Shown one piece after another: positions 1 through 7,875 of a DNA stretch of 64,000 bases. Positions within the stretch are counted from its first letter, which is position 1. The number at the start of each line of letters is the position of its first letter. The stretch comes from Soehngenia sp. (GTDB lineage Bacteria > Bacillota > Clostridia > Tissierellales > Tissierellaceae). The stretch lies in assembly GCA_024637045.1 (NCBI GenBank), contig JAGXFX010000009.1, positions 124,001 to 188,000 on the forward strand. Direction: 5' to 3'. The notes beneath the pieces are model-generated. The model made no database searches, was not told the origin of the DNA, and was given only the letters and a program-made list of their open reading frames with translations. Both the position numbers and the translations under genes were made by a program.

Positions 1-1
1 A

Positions 2-580
2 CAGGACAGAGACAACTACAACTGGATCAGGGATGCTGAAAAGAACAAGCTTGTAGTTGGAACTCAGGCAAGAATCCTCTATCAGGACGAAGTGGGAAGA
101 ACAGAAATTGCACTTAAGTTCAATGAAATGGTAAGAAATGGAGAAGTTGGTCCAATTATGCTTGGAAGAGACCATCATGACGTATCAGGAACTGATTCAC
201 CATTTAGAGAAACTGCAAATATCAAGGACGGAAGTAATGTCATGGCAGATATGGCAACTCACTGCTTCGCTGGAAATGCAGCTAGGGGAATGAGCTTGAT
301 TGCGCTGCACAATGGTGGAGGAGTAGGAATCGGAAAATCCATCAACGGCGGATTTGGAATGGTTCTTGATGGATCAGAAAGAGTTGACAACATCCTTAAA
401 CTTGCAATGCCATGGGATGTTATAAGTGGAGTTGCAAGAAGAGCATGGGCAAGGAATGACAACTCACTTGATACAATAATTGAGTTCAATAAGAACAACA
501 AGGATACAGACCATATTACATTGCCATATGTTGCTGATGATAATCTTGTCAAGAATCTTGTAGAGAAGAAATACAAGTAA
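2..580 (+). CDS. hutU: Urocanate hydratase, C-terminal part (cut by the window edge)
   Basis: The reading frame is open from the first bases and supplies the last 192 residues of urocanase, which hydrates urocanate to imidazolone propionate in histidine breakdown using tightly bound NAD+. The stretch GRDHHDVSGTDSPFRET and the later glycine-rich HNGGGVGIGKSINGGFG match the family's NAD-binding and active-site region. The DVSGTDSPFRE variant differs from the DSGSVASPNRE seen in classical enzymes, which fits the larger anaerobe-type urocanases. The true start lies left of the window. A strong terminator follows 22 bases after the stop, so this is the last gene of its operon. Confidence 0.9.
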   Translation, partial: QDRDNYNWIRDAEKNKLVVGTQARILYQDEVGRTEIALKFNEMVRNGEVGPIMLGRDHHDVSGTDSPFRETANIKDGSNVMADMATHCFAGNAARGMSLIALHNGGGVGIGKSINGGFGMVLDGSERVDNILKLAMPWDVISGVARRAWARNDNSLDTIIEFNKNNKDTDHITLPYVADDNLVKNLVEKKYK

Positions 581-601
581 GACCAAGAAAATATTTTAGG
601 T

Positions 602-637
602 ATAATAAAAGCTGACCAAACGGTCAGCTTTTATTAT
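602..637. terminator. Bidirectional intrinsic terminator
   Basis: A 16-base stem (ATAATAAAAGCTGACC pairing with GGTCAGCTTTTATTAT, loop AAAC) lies between two convergent genes. A-rich and T-rich flanks on both strands let it end both transcripts. Confidence 0.85.
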
Positions 638-1751
638 GGTTTTCAAGAAAATATGGAAGCGATGATCTTACAAGCGCTCGTTCATAAGGGTCATCAGATT
701 GAATTTTAAGATTTTCAGGATCCTTGGAAATCAATTCTCTAAGGAAGTATATAAGTTGTTTGCTGTAAAGTGTCATACAGCCAATTGGATCAACTCCAGG
801 CCATGCGTTACAGCTTACAACAGTTCTTCTGTGGGTTGTATCAACGCCTTCTGGAATGCTGTCAAATGCAGGATCTTCTGGATTAAAGACAAGTTGATCC
901 AGCGTTCCAGTTGGAATGCCTTCAATTCCCTTCACCTGAATAGGGGAAATATCCGTATTGTATGGATCAGCTGATAAATCAAGTATTATACCATGAGAAG
1001 GCATTTCTTCAAGCCAACTATTCTCAATTATGTACTGGGAAGGGTCTCTTCTCCTACTTGCATCTACAAGTATATCCATGGACTCGAGCTGTTCCTTAAG
1101 AATTTTAGGATTTTCGGTTATACTTCTGGGATAAAGATTTATTATCATTCCTGGTGTTTCTGATTTATTGTTTAAGAAATAATTGTCACTGTAATATTTA
1201 AGAGCCTTTGCAGCTTCAAGACCAACTGCACCAAAACCCAGTATTCCTGCATAAACAGGTCTGCTGCCAGGAACTTTAAAGTGGTCTGTTCGTTTATTTA
1301 GTTCATTGAATGCTATTTCAACTCCTGAGTAGGAAGTTCCACTGTAGTTTACAACCATTCTCTTGTTCCAGTCATCTTCAATTCCATCCATTGAAAATGG
1401 AATTAATTGAAGTTCCTGGAGAAGGTTGTTTCTGCTTTCGCGGGTATCGTAATGAAGCATTGAAAAAAGTACAGCGCGGGGTTTCATCCATTTCAGTTCA
1501 TCTTCTTCAGGGGTTCTCAACACAACGACCATATCTGCACTAAAGACTTCTCTTCTTGGAAGGAATTTGATCTTGTCATTGGCTAAAAGATAGTCATTGA
1601 TTCCAAAACCCATTCCTATTCCGTAGTCCTCTTCGACTAGAATTTCTATATCTTGATTTATTTGGAGCAATCTGAAAAGCAAGGGTACAAAATCCCTTCG
1701 CTCACTTTCTTCTTTGTTCATCCTTGGAAATCCGATAGAATGTATCTTCAT
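624..1751 (-). CDS. AlaDH/PNT-family NAD(P)-dependent dehydrogenase, substrate unknown
   Basis: A 375-residue protein. The N-terminal half resembles the substrate-lobe of alanine dehydrogenase, transhydrogenase and saccharopine dehydrogenase (SIGFPRMNKEESERRDFVP near the start, with an NYSGTSYSG segment at about 150). A Rossmann motif GILGFGAVGLEAAKAL follows at about 178-193, and DLSADPYNTD lies at about 270. These proteins reversibly make or split amino-acid C-N bonds with NAD(H). The overall length fits alanine dehydrogenase, but the active-site surroundings are divergent, so alanine is not assured; N-(carboxyethyl)ornithine synthase-like activity is another option. It is a single gene convergent with urocanase. 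Confidence 0.6.
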   Translation of the reverse strand: MKIHSIGFPRMNKEESERRDFVPLLFRLLQINQDIEILVEEDYGIGMGFGINDYLLANDKIKFLPRREVFSADMVVVLRTPEEDELKWMKPRAVLFSMLHYDTRESRNNLLQELQLIPFSMDGIEDDWNKRMVVNYSGTSYSGVEIAFNELNKRTDHFKVPGSRPVYAGILGFGAVGLEAAKALKYYSDNYFLNNKSETPGMIINLYPRSITENPKILKEQLESMDILVDASRRRDPSQYIIENSWLEEMPSHGIILDLSADPYNTDISPIQVKGIEGIPTGTLDQLVFNPEDPAFDSIPEGVDTTHRRTVVSCNAWPGVDPIGCMTLYSKQLIYFLRELISKDPENLKIQSDDPYERALVRSSLPYFLENHNKS

Positions 1752-1910
1752 TGAGTCACCGTCCTTTAGGGTATTTCCTATATCATACCTAACCTACTCA
1801 GTAATGGCAACTTTTGTCAAGGTAAATATCACACAATAACCTGTAAAAGCAAACGAGAATCTGGTAATATTAAGATAGCAGAAAATACTAATATATTATG
1901 GGAGGTACAT

Positions 1911-2174
1911 ATGAGTATATTTGAAGTACTTATGTTGTTATGTTTTGGAGCGGCCTGGCCGTTTTCAATCTACAAGTCATATACATCCAGGTCAATAAAT
2001 GGAAAGAGCCCAATATTTCTTCTGGTTCTAATGTGTGGATATGTTTTTGGGATAATGAATAAGCTTTTTTATCACTATGACCATGTAATTTTTTTGTATA
2101 TGTTGAATTTATTTATGATTTCTATTGATTTTGGGTTATATATTAGGAATAAGAAGATTGGGGAAGAATGTTAG
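1911..2174 (+). CDS. Small PQ-loop (SemiSWEET-like) membrane protein
   Basis: An 87-residue protein with three hydrophobic helices (about 5-20, 36-52, 58-76), the size of a SemiSWEET half-transporter. The loop after helix 1 reads AAWPFSIYKSYTSRSINGKSP, close to the PQ-loop pattern in which a proline precedes a basic, serine-rich linker. SemiSWEETs dimerise to move sugars, but small bacterial PQ-loop proteins of this shorter kind are mostly uncharacterised. It starts at ATG behind GGGAGG. It stands alone, divergent from the dehydrogenase and followed by a repeat element. Confidence 0.6.
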   Translation: MSIFEVLMLLCFGAAWPFSIYKSYTSRSINGKSPIFLLVLMCGYVFGIMNKLFYHYDHVIFLYMLNLFMISIDFGLYIRNKKIGEEC

Positions 2175-2189
2175 AATAATTCACGATTC

Positions 2190-2690
2190 ATACCCCCTCG
2201 AGGAATTCCAACAAAATCACAGATTTTGAGGAAGTCTATCGCTGGGCACTTCGCAATTGAAGAGAGTTTTCTTTTATTCCTCGAAATCCTTGGGAACGAT
2301 TTTTCCTCGGACCGCTCAAGGCCGCTTGGCCAAGTAATGTCCTCAAAAAATGTTCCTGTCGGATTCTTTAGTAATGGTTATATCTAGCGTAGTCGAGACA
2401 TTTCTAATCTTTTCAAAATGAATTCTTATTCTTTGGATCCGAAATAAGCGAGGAAAGATATAATGATTAAGCGAACATATGGAAAGATCAGCAAGAATTT
2501 TCACTCGAGGAAAGAAAATTGTTTTGGTTTGCGTGATTACCGACTTTGTTACTAGCCTCAATTTGTTGAAGAACGAGTTATTTAATTAGCCAGATTTAAG
2601 CTTAATCGATAGCAAGCCAATTTTCGAGACGAGTGTGCAAAATCTCTGAGCTTGAATCCGTGAGCGTTGCATTATACTTTCCGAGGCGGA
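2190..2690 (+). repeat. Dispersed repeat copy R1: 5' module plus near-palindromic core
   Basis: This 570-base gene-free stretch holds the longest copy of a repeat found four times in the window. The core (2452-2682, 231 bases) begins GGAAAGATATAATG and ends CATTATACTTTCC, giving imperfect terminal inverted repeats. Inside it AACATATGGAAAGATCAGCA, GGTTTGCGTGATT and ATCGATAGCAAGCCAATTTTC match the other cores on the opposite strand. The upstream module (2190-2340; TACCCCCTCGAG, CTATCGCTGGGCA, CGCTTGGCCAAG) is shared only with copy R4. No convincing reading frame spans the element. It lies between the PQ-loop gene and the 2-hydroxyacid dehydrogenase gene. Confidence 0.8.
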
Positions 2691-2744
2691 CTGAAAGAAC
2701 AAAACACTATTCTCAATAAGAATTAATATAAGGGGGTATGTAAA

Positions 2745-3719
2745 ATGAAAATAGTTGTGCTTGATGGATATACACTGAATCCTGGAGACTTGTCCTGGGA
2801 GGGAATTTCTCAATTCGGTGAGCTTACAGTATACGACAGAACAGCATACAAACCAGGAGGTGAGGACCTGGTTGTTGAAAGGGCAAAAGATGCGGATGCG
2901 ATTCTTCTTAACAAGACGCTTTTGACCCGTGAGATGATAGAAAGACTTCCGAAATTGAAGTATGTAGGTGTTCTGGCAACGGGGTACAATATCGTGGATA
3001 TTGAAGCAGCCAAAGAAAATGGAATTGTAGTAACCAATGTTCCAACCTATGGAACTACAGCAGTTGCACAGATGACATTTGCATTGCTTTTGGAACTTTG
3101 CCATCATGTGGGAGCACATAGCAGGGCTGTCTTTGACGGTGAATGGGTAGAAAATCCCGACTGGTCATTCTGGAATTATCCTCTGGTAGAACTTGTCGGG
3201 AAAACAATGGGTATCATAGGTTATGGTCGAATCGGCAGTAATGTTGGCAAAATTGCCCAGGCTTTAGGTATGAATGTCCTGGCAATGGCAAATACCCCTA
3301 AGCCTGAACTGGAAACGGAATATTTAAGATTTGCAACACTGGATGAAATTCTTGAACAATCAGATGTAATAAGCCTTCATGTACCACTATTTAAATCCAC
3401 AAAGGGTATGATAAACAAGGATTCAATAGAAAAAATGAAGAAAAACGTCATGATAATCAATACATCTAGAGGACCTTTAGTAGTTGAAGAGGATCTTGCA
3501 AAAGCATTGAATGATGGAAGAATTGCAGGAGCGGCTCTTGATGTGGTATCTTCTGAACCGATTAATGAAGACAATCCACTTCTTAAGGCTGAAAACTGCA
3601 TTATAACACCACATATTGCATGGGCTCCGAAGGAGTCTAGAAAGAGACTGATGTATGTTGCAGTTGATAATCTGGAGAAGTTCATTCAAAGGAATCCGAT
3701 AAATACAGTGAACAATTAA
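2745..3719 (+). CDS. D-2-hydroxyacid dehydrogenase (glycerate/hydroxypyruvate-reductase-like)
   Basis: A 324-residue NAD(P)H-dependent reductase that interconverts a 2-oxoacid and a D-2-hydroxyacid. It has the Rossmann motif GIIGYGRIGSNVGKIA (about 156-171) and the catalytic triad of the family: Arg in NTSRGPLV (about 235), Glu in SSEPI (about 264) and His in TPHIAW (about 282). An internal LATGYNIVDI is typical of the glycerate/hydroxypyruvate reductase branch. Substrate cannot be fixed from sequence. It starts at ATG behind AAGGGGG. It is monocistronic and shares a terminator with the convergent next gene. Confidence 0.85.
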   Translation: MKIVVLDGYTLNPGDLSWEGISQFGELTVYDRTAYKPGGEDLVVERAKDADAILLNKTLLTREMIERLPKLKYVGVLATGYNIVDIEAAKENGIVVTNVPTYGTTAVAQMTFALLLELCHHVGAHSRAVFDGEWVENPDWSFWNYPLVELVGKTMGIIGYGRIGSNVGKIAQALGMNVLAMANTPKPELETEYLRFATLDEILEQSDVISLHVPLFKSTKGMINKDSIEKMKKNVMIINTSRGPLVVEEDLAKALNDGRIAGAALDVVSSEPINEDNPLLKAENCIITPHIAWAPKESRKRLMYVAVDNLEKFIQRNPINTVNN

Positions 3720-3763
3720 AAAAGGTGCTGATGGGGATTATTCCCCATTCAGCACCTTTCTGT
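3719..3763. terminator. Bidirectional intrinsic terminator overlapping a stop codon
   Basis: The stem AAAAGGTGCTGATGGGGA pairs with TCCCCATTCAGCACCTTT. It includes the last codons of the minus-strand sulfatase gene, so one hairpin serves both convergent genes. Confidence 0.85.
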
Positions 3764-5717
3764 AATAGTCCGTATCCAGCATCCATGCTGAATAAAGGAA
3801 TTTCGAATCAATATAATCTGAAACAGATTCTCTATAGGCATGTATTTCACCCTCACTGGAATTTACAAAGTCACCTGAAGGAATAAATTCACCTGTTTCT
3901 GAGTTGAAACTTCCCCTGTCTGTAATAAAGCTTCTGTTGGAGAAAATCACAAGAGGGGAGGTGTCTGAGAAAACGTCCCTTCCCATAAGGAGTCTTGAAT
4001 CGTATTCCAGGCCCATAAGATTTGAAATAGTGGGCAAGATATCAAGACTTGATGCTGGCTTAGCTACAGTCTGTGGTTTCATTCCCTTTGCATACAGAAG
4101 GAATTCATTTCTATACATTTCAAAGTTAGTTTCAACCTTTTTCCCAGAAAGTTCAGACATTTGTTCCAGGGTTAGTCCATACGGATAATGGTCGGAGCTC
4201 AATGCAATAAGGGTTCTATTTGCAATTCCTTTCTTCTCAAGCTCCTGAAGCAGGTATTCCATTGCACGGTCAAGTTCAATCTGAGTTGCAAGGTATGCCT
4301 TGACACTGTCCGAATAGGGAAGATGATCAACCAAAGTTTTGTTTTTATCAGCCATATCATTTTCTCCGAATTTGTATCTAAAATGTCCACTTACGGTCAT
4401 GTAGTAGGTGTGAAATCGCTCGTTACTGATGTATTCTGGTATAGTTTTTTTCATCATCTGAAGATCCGATTGAGGCCACGAATCATCTATCTGGAGACCA
4501 TTTCCTACACCCTTGTATTCATATCCCATATTAGCATGAGTCAACTGCCTCTCAAAGTAATCGAAGGTATGATTATGATAAGCTTTTGTATCATATCCCA
4601 AGGTCTTCAATTGGTTGCCCATGGAAAATGGCATCAGATTATCCTTTGATTCTGCATAGCTCCATACACCAGTCTTTGGGAGCAATCCAGTAGTTGCAAC
4701 ATACTCACCGTCTGTTGTGCTGACGCCCCATATTGGAGTGTAGAAATTTTTAAAATTGAATCCTTCATGAACCATTTTGTATAATGTTGGAGTTATATCT
4801 TCTCTGACAGCAAGATGTGAAAAGCTCTCTGCTGTTATAAAAATTAGATTGTAGTCCTTAAAAATTCCTGTATACTGATTTTTCATGGATGGTTTAATCA
4901 GAGAAAAGTAATTATGAAGAGCTAATGTCTTTTCTTCATGCTCTACTTGTGTTGCCAAACTGAAATCTATATCCATTATATTATAGTGAGTATCCAAGAT
5001 TTCAATATGTTCATTTCTGTTAGGATCATTTCTGCTTGAGGTCAATTTTAAGTACTCCATAATATCGTTCTGTTCAGGAATGTTTCGAGGCGTCCAACCC
5101 AGTAGCTGCCTCTTAAGATCAAGTCTCATATAAGTAAGAAGGCCAAGATTCTCTATGGCAAATTCCGGTTGGTGGATATTGTAGTAGAGATTATATGGAG
5201 AATTTACATCCCTTCTACTTTTATTAACAATCTGGAGGCCGATAATATGAAATAGTACTCCCAAAATCAACAAGTATACTTTCGTTGAATTGTAGGAACT
5301 AAAATCTAGAAGATTAGTACTTTGAAGAACCATATAGACAGGCAAAGGTAAAAAAACAATCAATACTGAAATCAGATTGTTTCTTATGGTGCTGATAGCG
5401 ATTCCTGCAAACTCCATTACATCTCCTGCCTTACCAGCAGAGTACGTTATGTAAAAAGTACGAAACAACTTGTAGTAAACAAGCTGGGATGCAAAAATCA
5501 TGCAAAGAAGAAGTATCAGAATGCCTCCAAGCCACACATTGGTATTGTACCCGAAGGATGTTGTAATAGAATATAATATCGAAGCAAACAGGACTCCAAA
5601 AATTACAGACAGAAGCTGCCCTTTGGATATTATAGTTTCCTTGAACTGTAGTTTGATATATGATTCAAGAAAGATTATTGTTATTAGATAGAAAAGAAAC
5701 AGGTAATATGTATTCAT
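3738..5717 (-). CDS. LTA-synthase-family membrane sulfatase/phosphoglycerol transferase
   Basis: About 659 residues. The first ~190 hold five hydrophobic helices, and the remainder is an extracellular alkaline-phosphatase-fold domain. Metal and nucleophile positions of the LtaS family are visible: FITAESFSH (metal Glu), WGVSTTDGEYV (catalytic Thr) and LSSDHYPYG (Asp/His metal ligands). Such enzymes transfer glycerol-phosphate from phosphatidylglycerol onto surface polymers; some relatives add phosphoethanolamine. I place the start at the second Met (5717), which has GAGGT six bases upstream. The first possible Met four codons earlier lacks a good ribosome site. It is a single gene. Confidence 0.8.
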   Translation of the reverse strand: MNTYYLFLFYLITIIFLESYIKLQFKETIISKGQLLSVIFGVLFASILYSITTSFGYNTNVWLGGILILLLCMIFASQLVYYKLFRTFYITYSAGKAGDVMEFAGIAISTIRNNLISVLIVFLPLPVYMVLQSTNLLDFSSYNSTKVYLLILGVLFHIIGLQIVNKSRRDVNSPYNLYYNIHQPEFAIENLGLLTYMRLDLKRQLLGWTPRNIPEQNDIMEYLKLTSSRNDPNRNEHIEILDTHYNIMDIDFSLATQVEHEEKTLALHNYFSLIKPSMKNQYTGIFKDYNLIFITAESFSHLAVREDITPTLYKMVHEGFNFKNFYTPIWGVSTTDGEYVATTGLLPKTGVWSYAESKDNLMPFSMGNQLKTLGYDTKAYHNHTFDYFERQLTHANMGYEYKGVGNGLQIDDSWPQSDLQMMKKTIPEYISNERFHTYYMTVSGHFRYKFGENDMADKNKTLVDHLPYSDSVKAYLATQIELDRAMEYLLQELEKKGIANRTLIALSSDHYPYGLTLEQMSELSGKKVETNFEMYRNEFLLYAKGMKPQTVAKPASSLDILPTISNLMGLEYDSRLLMGRDVFSDTSPLVIFSNRSFITDRGSFNSETGEFIPSGDFVNSSEGEIHAYRESVSDYIDSKFLYSAWMLDTDYYRKVLNGE

Positions 5718-5856
5718 AATAAACCTCATCCAGATTTGTCTTTGACTATATTATACCACTTCAAGTAAGACATGAAATATTTTTTGGGATTTCACATATG
5801 AAAGGGTATAAAGAAAATGGATGGTTATTAGATATACTAATGAGGAGGGAATTGTT

Positions 5857-7155
5857 TTGGCTAAGCAAACTATAATGGTAAACGAGCTGACCAACGGAGT
5901 TTTGGATCCTAATGAGCCTATGTTGGGTCCTGTTAAGGACGGAGGAGTAATTATTGCAAATACTGCTCCAGGTTGCTGGGGACCAATGATAACACCAGCT
6001 CTAAGGGGTGGACATGAAGTAACAAAGCCTGTATATGTTGAAGGAGCACAGGTGGGAGATGCAATAGCTGTATATATAAAGTCAGTGGTTGTGACATCAT
6101 CAGTTGTGGCATCGGGGAATGAATTTACAGTACCTGAAAATTTTGACGGCGACCCATTTGTTGCGAAAAAATGTCCTCATTGCGGAGCAGAGCATCCAGA
6201 CACTGTATTAGAGGGCATAGGAGATGCATCAGTAAGGTGTGCTCATTGTGGAGCTGAAATTGCAGCCTTTAAATTTACCCATGGCTATACAATAGCTTTT
6301 AACGAAAAGAAGACAGTGGGAGTTACCCTAACAAAAGAAAAGGCAGAGGAGATGGCAAAAAAAGCCAAGGAGGTAATGGCCATACCGGATGCATCGATTC
6401 AAAATCCGATAGTAACCTTTGCGCCACATGACATAGTCGGAAACATTTCCAGAATGAGACCTTTTATCGGCCAGCTGGGAACTACGCCTTCTGTGCCTAT
6501 GCCTGATTCACATAATGCAGGAGACTTCGGATCTTTCCTGATTGGAGCTCCTCATGAGTATGCAATAGATAATGAAACTCTTCAAAAGAATAAAACCGAC
6601 GGACATATGGACATCAACAGGGTACGACAAGGCGCTGTAGTCATCTGTCCTGTTAAGGTGGAAGGCGGAGGAATTTATGTAGGGGATGTCCACGGGATGC
6701 AAGGGGATGGTGAAATAGCAGGTCATACCACAGATGTGTCAGCAGTAGTGACACTCAAGGTAAAGGTGTTGAAAAATTTGAAGCTTGATGGACCGATTAT
6801 TCTACCTTTGGAAGAAGACCTGCCACATCTTGCCAAGCCGATAACCAAGGCTGAGAAGAACCAGGCTTGGTCAATGGGAGGAGACCTTGAAATTATGGAG
6901 TTTGAGGAAACAGCTCCAATTTCATTCGTGGGAACTGGTGAAAACTTAAATCTTGCAATTGACAATGGTTTGGAAAGAGCAGCCTCAGTACTGGGAATAA
7001 CCGTTCCGGAGGTCAAGAATAGAGCAACAATCAATGGAGGTATTGAAATAGGAAGGTACCCAGGTACTGCAACAGTAACTTTTCTTGCCCCTGTGAATCT
7101 TCTGGAGAAGGCGGGAATTCTAGAAATGGTAGTGGAGCAGTACGGTACTGATTGA
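5857..7155 (+). CDS. Acetamidase/formamidase family protein
   Basis: About 432 residues matching the FmdA/AmdA family, which hydrolyses short amides such as formamide and acetamide to ammonia and the acid. Family signatures are NTAPGCWGPMITPALRGGHE-like N-terminal sequence, MPDSHNAGDFG, YVGDVHGMQGDGEIAGHTTDV with acidic and His residues of the active site, and an insert with two CPHCGAE/CAHCGAE pairs that looks like a zinc ribbon. The start is best set at TTG 5857: GAGGAGGG lies seven bases upstream, whereas the ATG 36 bases earlier would place that site inside the gene. It is monocistronic. Confidence 0.8.
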   Translation: MAKQTIMVNELTNGVLDPNEPMLGPVKDGGVIIANTAPGCWGPMITPALRGGHEVTKPVYVEGAQVGDAIAVYIKSVVVTSSVVASGNEFTVPENFDGDPFVAKKCPHCGAEHPDTVLEGIGDASVRCAHCGAEIAAFKFTHGYTIAFNEKKTVGVTLTKEKAEEMAKKAKEVMAIPDASIQNPIVTFAPHDIVGNISRMRPFIGQLGTTPSVPMPDSHNAGDFGSFLIGAPHEYAIDNETLQKNKTDGHMDINRVRQGAVVICPVKVEGGGIYVGDVHGMQGDGEIAGHTTDVSAVVTLKVKVLKNLKLDGPIILPLEEDLPHLAKPITKAEKNQAWSMGGDLEIMEFEETAPISFVGTGENLNLAIDNGLERAASVLGITVPEVKNRATINGGIEIGRYPGTATVTFLAPVNLLEKAGILEMVVEQYGTD

Positions 7156-7166
7156 TACTTTACATT

Positions 7167-7202
7167 AACTAGGGATAGGACTTAGAATCCTATTCCTAGT
7201 TA
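7167..7202 (+). terminator. Hairpin after the amidase gene, terminator-like
   Basis: AACTAGGGATAGGA pairs with TCCTATTCCTAGTT. There is no T-run, so it may be a weak terminator or a leader hairpin for the next gene. Confidence 0.45.
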
Positions 7203-7219
7203 TGAATATGGAGGTTGCT

Positions 7220-7759
7220 ATGAGACTTTTTATTTGCATAGAGCTTGAAGAGGAACAATTGGATGCCATTGAAAAGGCGAAGGAAAAGTTAAAAGCTGAG
7301 ACAAGTAAAGGACGGTTTGTAAAAGCTGAACATACACATCTTACACTGATATTTCTTGGGGAGGTCGAAGAGGGCAGACTAAATGAAGCTATTGAGGCAA
7401 TTGAAAAAATAAGTTTTGAGGAATTTCAGTTACATATGTATGGCCTTGGTTGGTTCCAAAAGAGGTCGGGCAAAATATATTGGATTGGATTTGAAAGAAA
7501 CGAAGATCTACTCAAACTTCAGAAAGCATTACACAATGAATTGAAAGAAAAAGGGTTCAAACTCGAAAAAAGAGAATATACTCCACATATAACAATCGGA
7601 AGAAATGTTAAAGTCTTAAAAGACTTTGATCCATCAAGTTACACAGAGCTGATCCAGGGTAGATGTATTAGAGTCAAGGAGATAGTACTAAAGAAATCGG
7701 AAAACCTGGAAAGAAAAATTATTCATACAAGGCTTTATTCAAAGTCTGCCAAAAGCTAA
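7220..7759 (+). CDS. thpR: RNA 2',3'-cyclic phosphodiesterase (2H family)
   Basis: A 179-residue LigT/ThpR-type 2H phosphoesterase that opens 2',3'-cyclic phosphate ends of RNA. The two histidine motifs are HLTLIF (about 39) and HITIGR (about 122), the signature of the fold, and the start MRLFICIEL is typical. The start at 7220 is chosen because GGAGG at 7210-7214 sits correctly before it; the two ATGs just upstream (7202, 7208) would overlap this site. Single gene between the amidase and the sigma-54 activator. Confidence 0.85.
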   Translation: MRLFICIELEEEQLDAIEKAKEKLKAETSKGRFVKAEHTHLTLIFLGEVEEGRLNEAIEAIEKISFEEFQLHMYGLGWFQKRSGKIYWIGFERNEDLLKLQKALHNELKEKGFKLEKREYTPHITIGRNVKVLKDFDPSSYTELIQGRCIRVKEIVLKKSENLERKIIHTRLYSKSAKS

Positions 7760-7790
7760 TCCTAGTGGAGGGAAATTGGTCAATATATAT

Positions 7791-7819
7791 TTGAAAAACT
7801 TGACCAACAATGTTAATAT
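7791..7819 (+). promoter_or_regulatory. Sigma-A-type promoter for the activator gene
   Basis: TTGAAA and TAATAT are separated by exactly 17 bases. The start codon of the regulator lies about 57 bases further on. Confidence 0.55.
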
Positions 7820-7875
7820 CAGAGTACGCTGTAATTTATTAGTTTAACAAAAAAAGTTTTTAAGAGGGTGGATTC

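Noticed and set aside
2240-2260. Possible third sigma-54 promoter (TGGGCACTTCGCAATT)
   Set aside because: The -24 element is TGGGCA and the -12 part lacks TTGC at the right spacing; the sequence belongs to the repeat module.
2586-3119. 177-codon minus-strand frame
   Set aside because: It is a mirror of the hydroxyacid dehydrogenase gene and the R1 core, Cys- and Asn-rich with no start signals.
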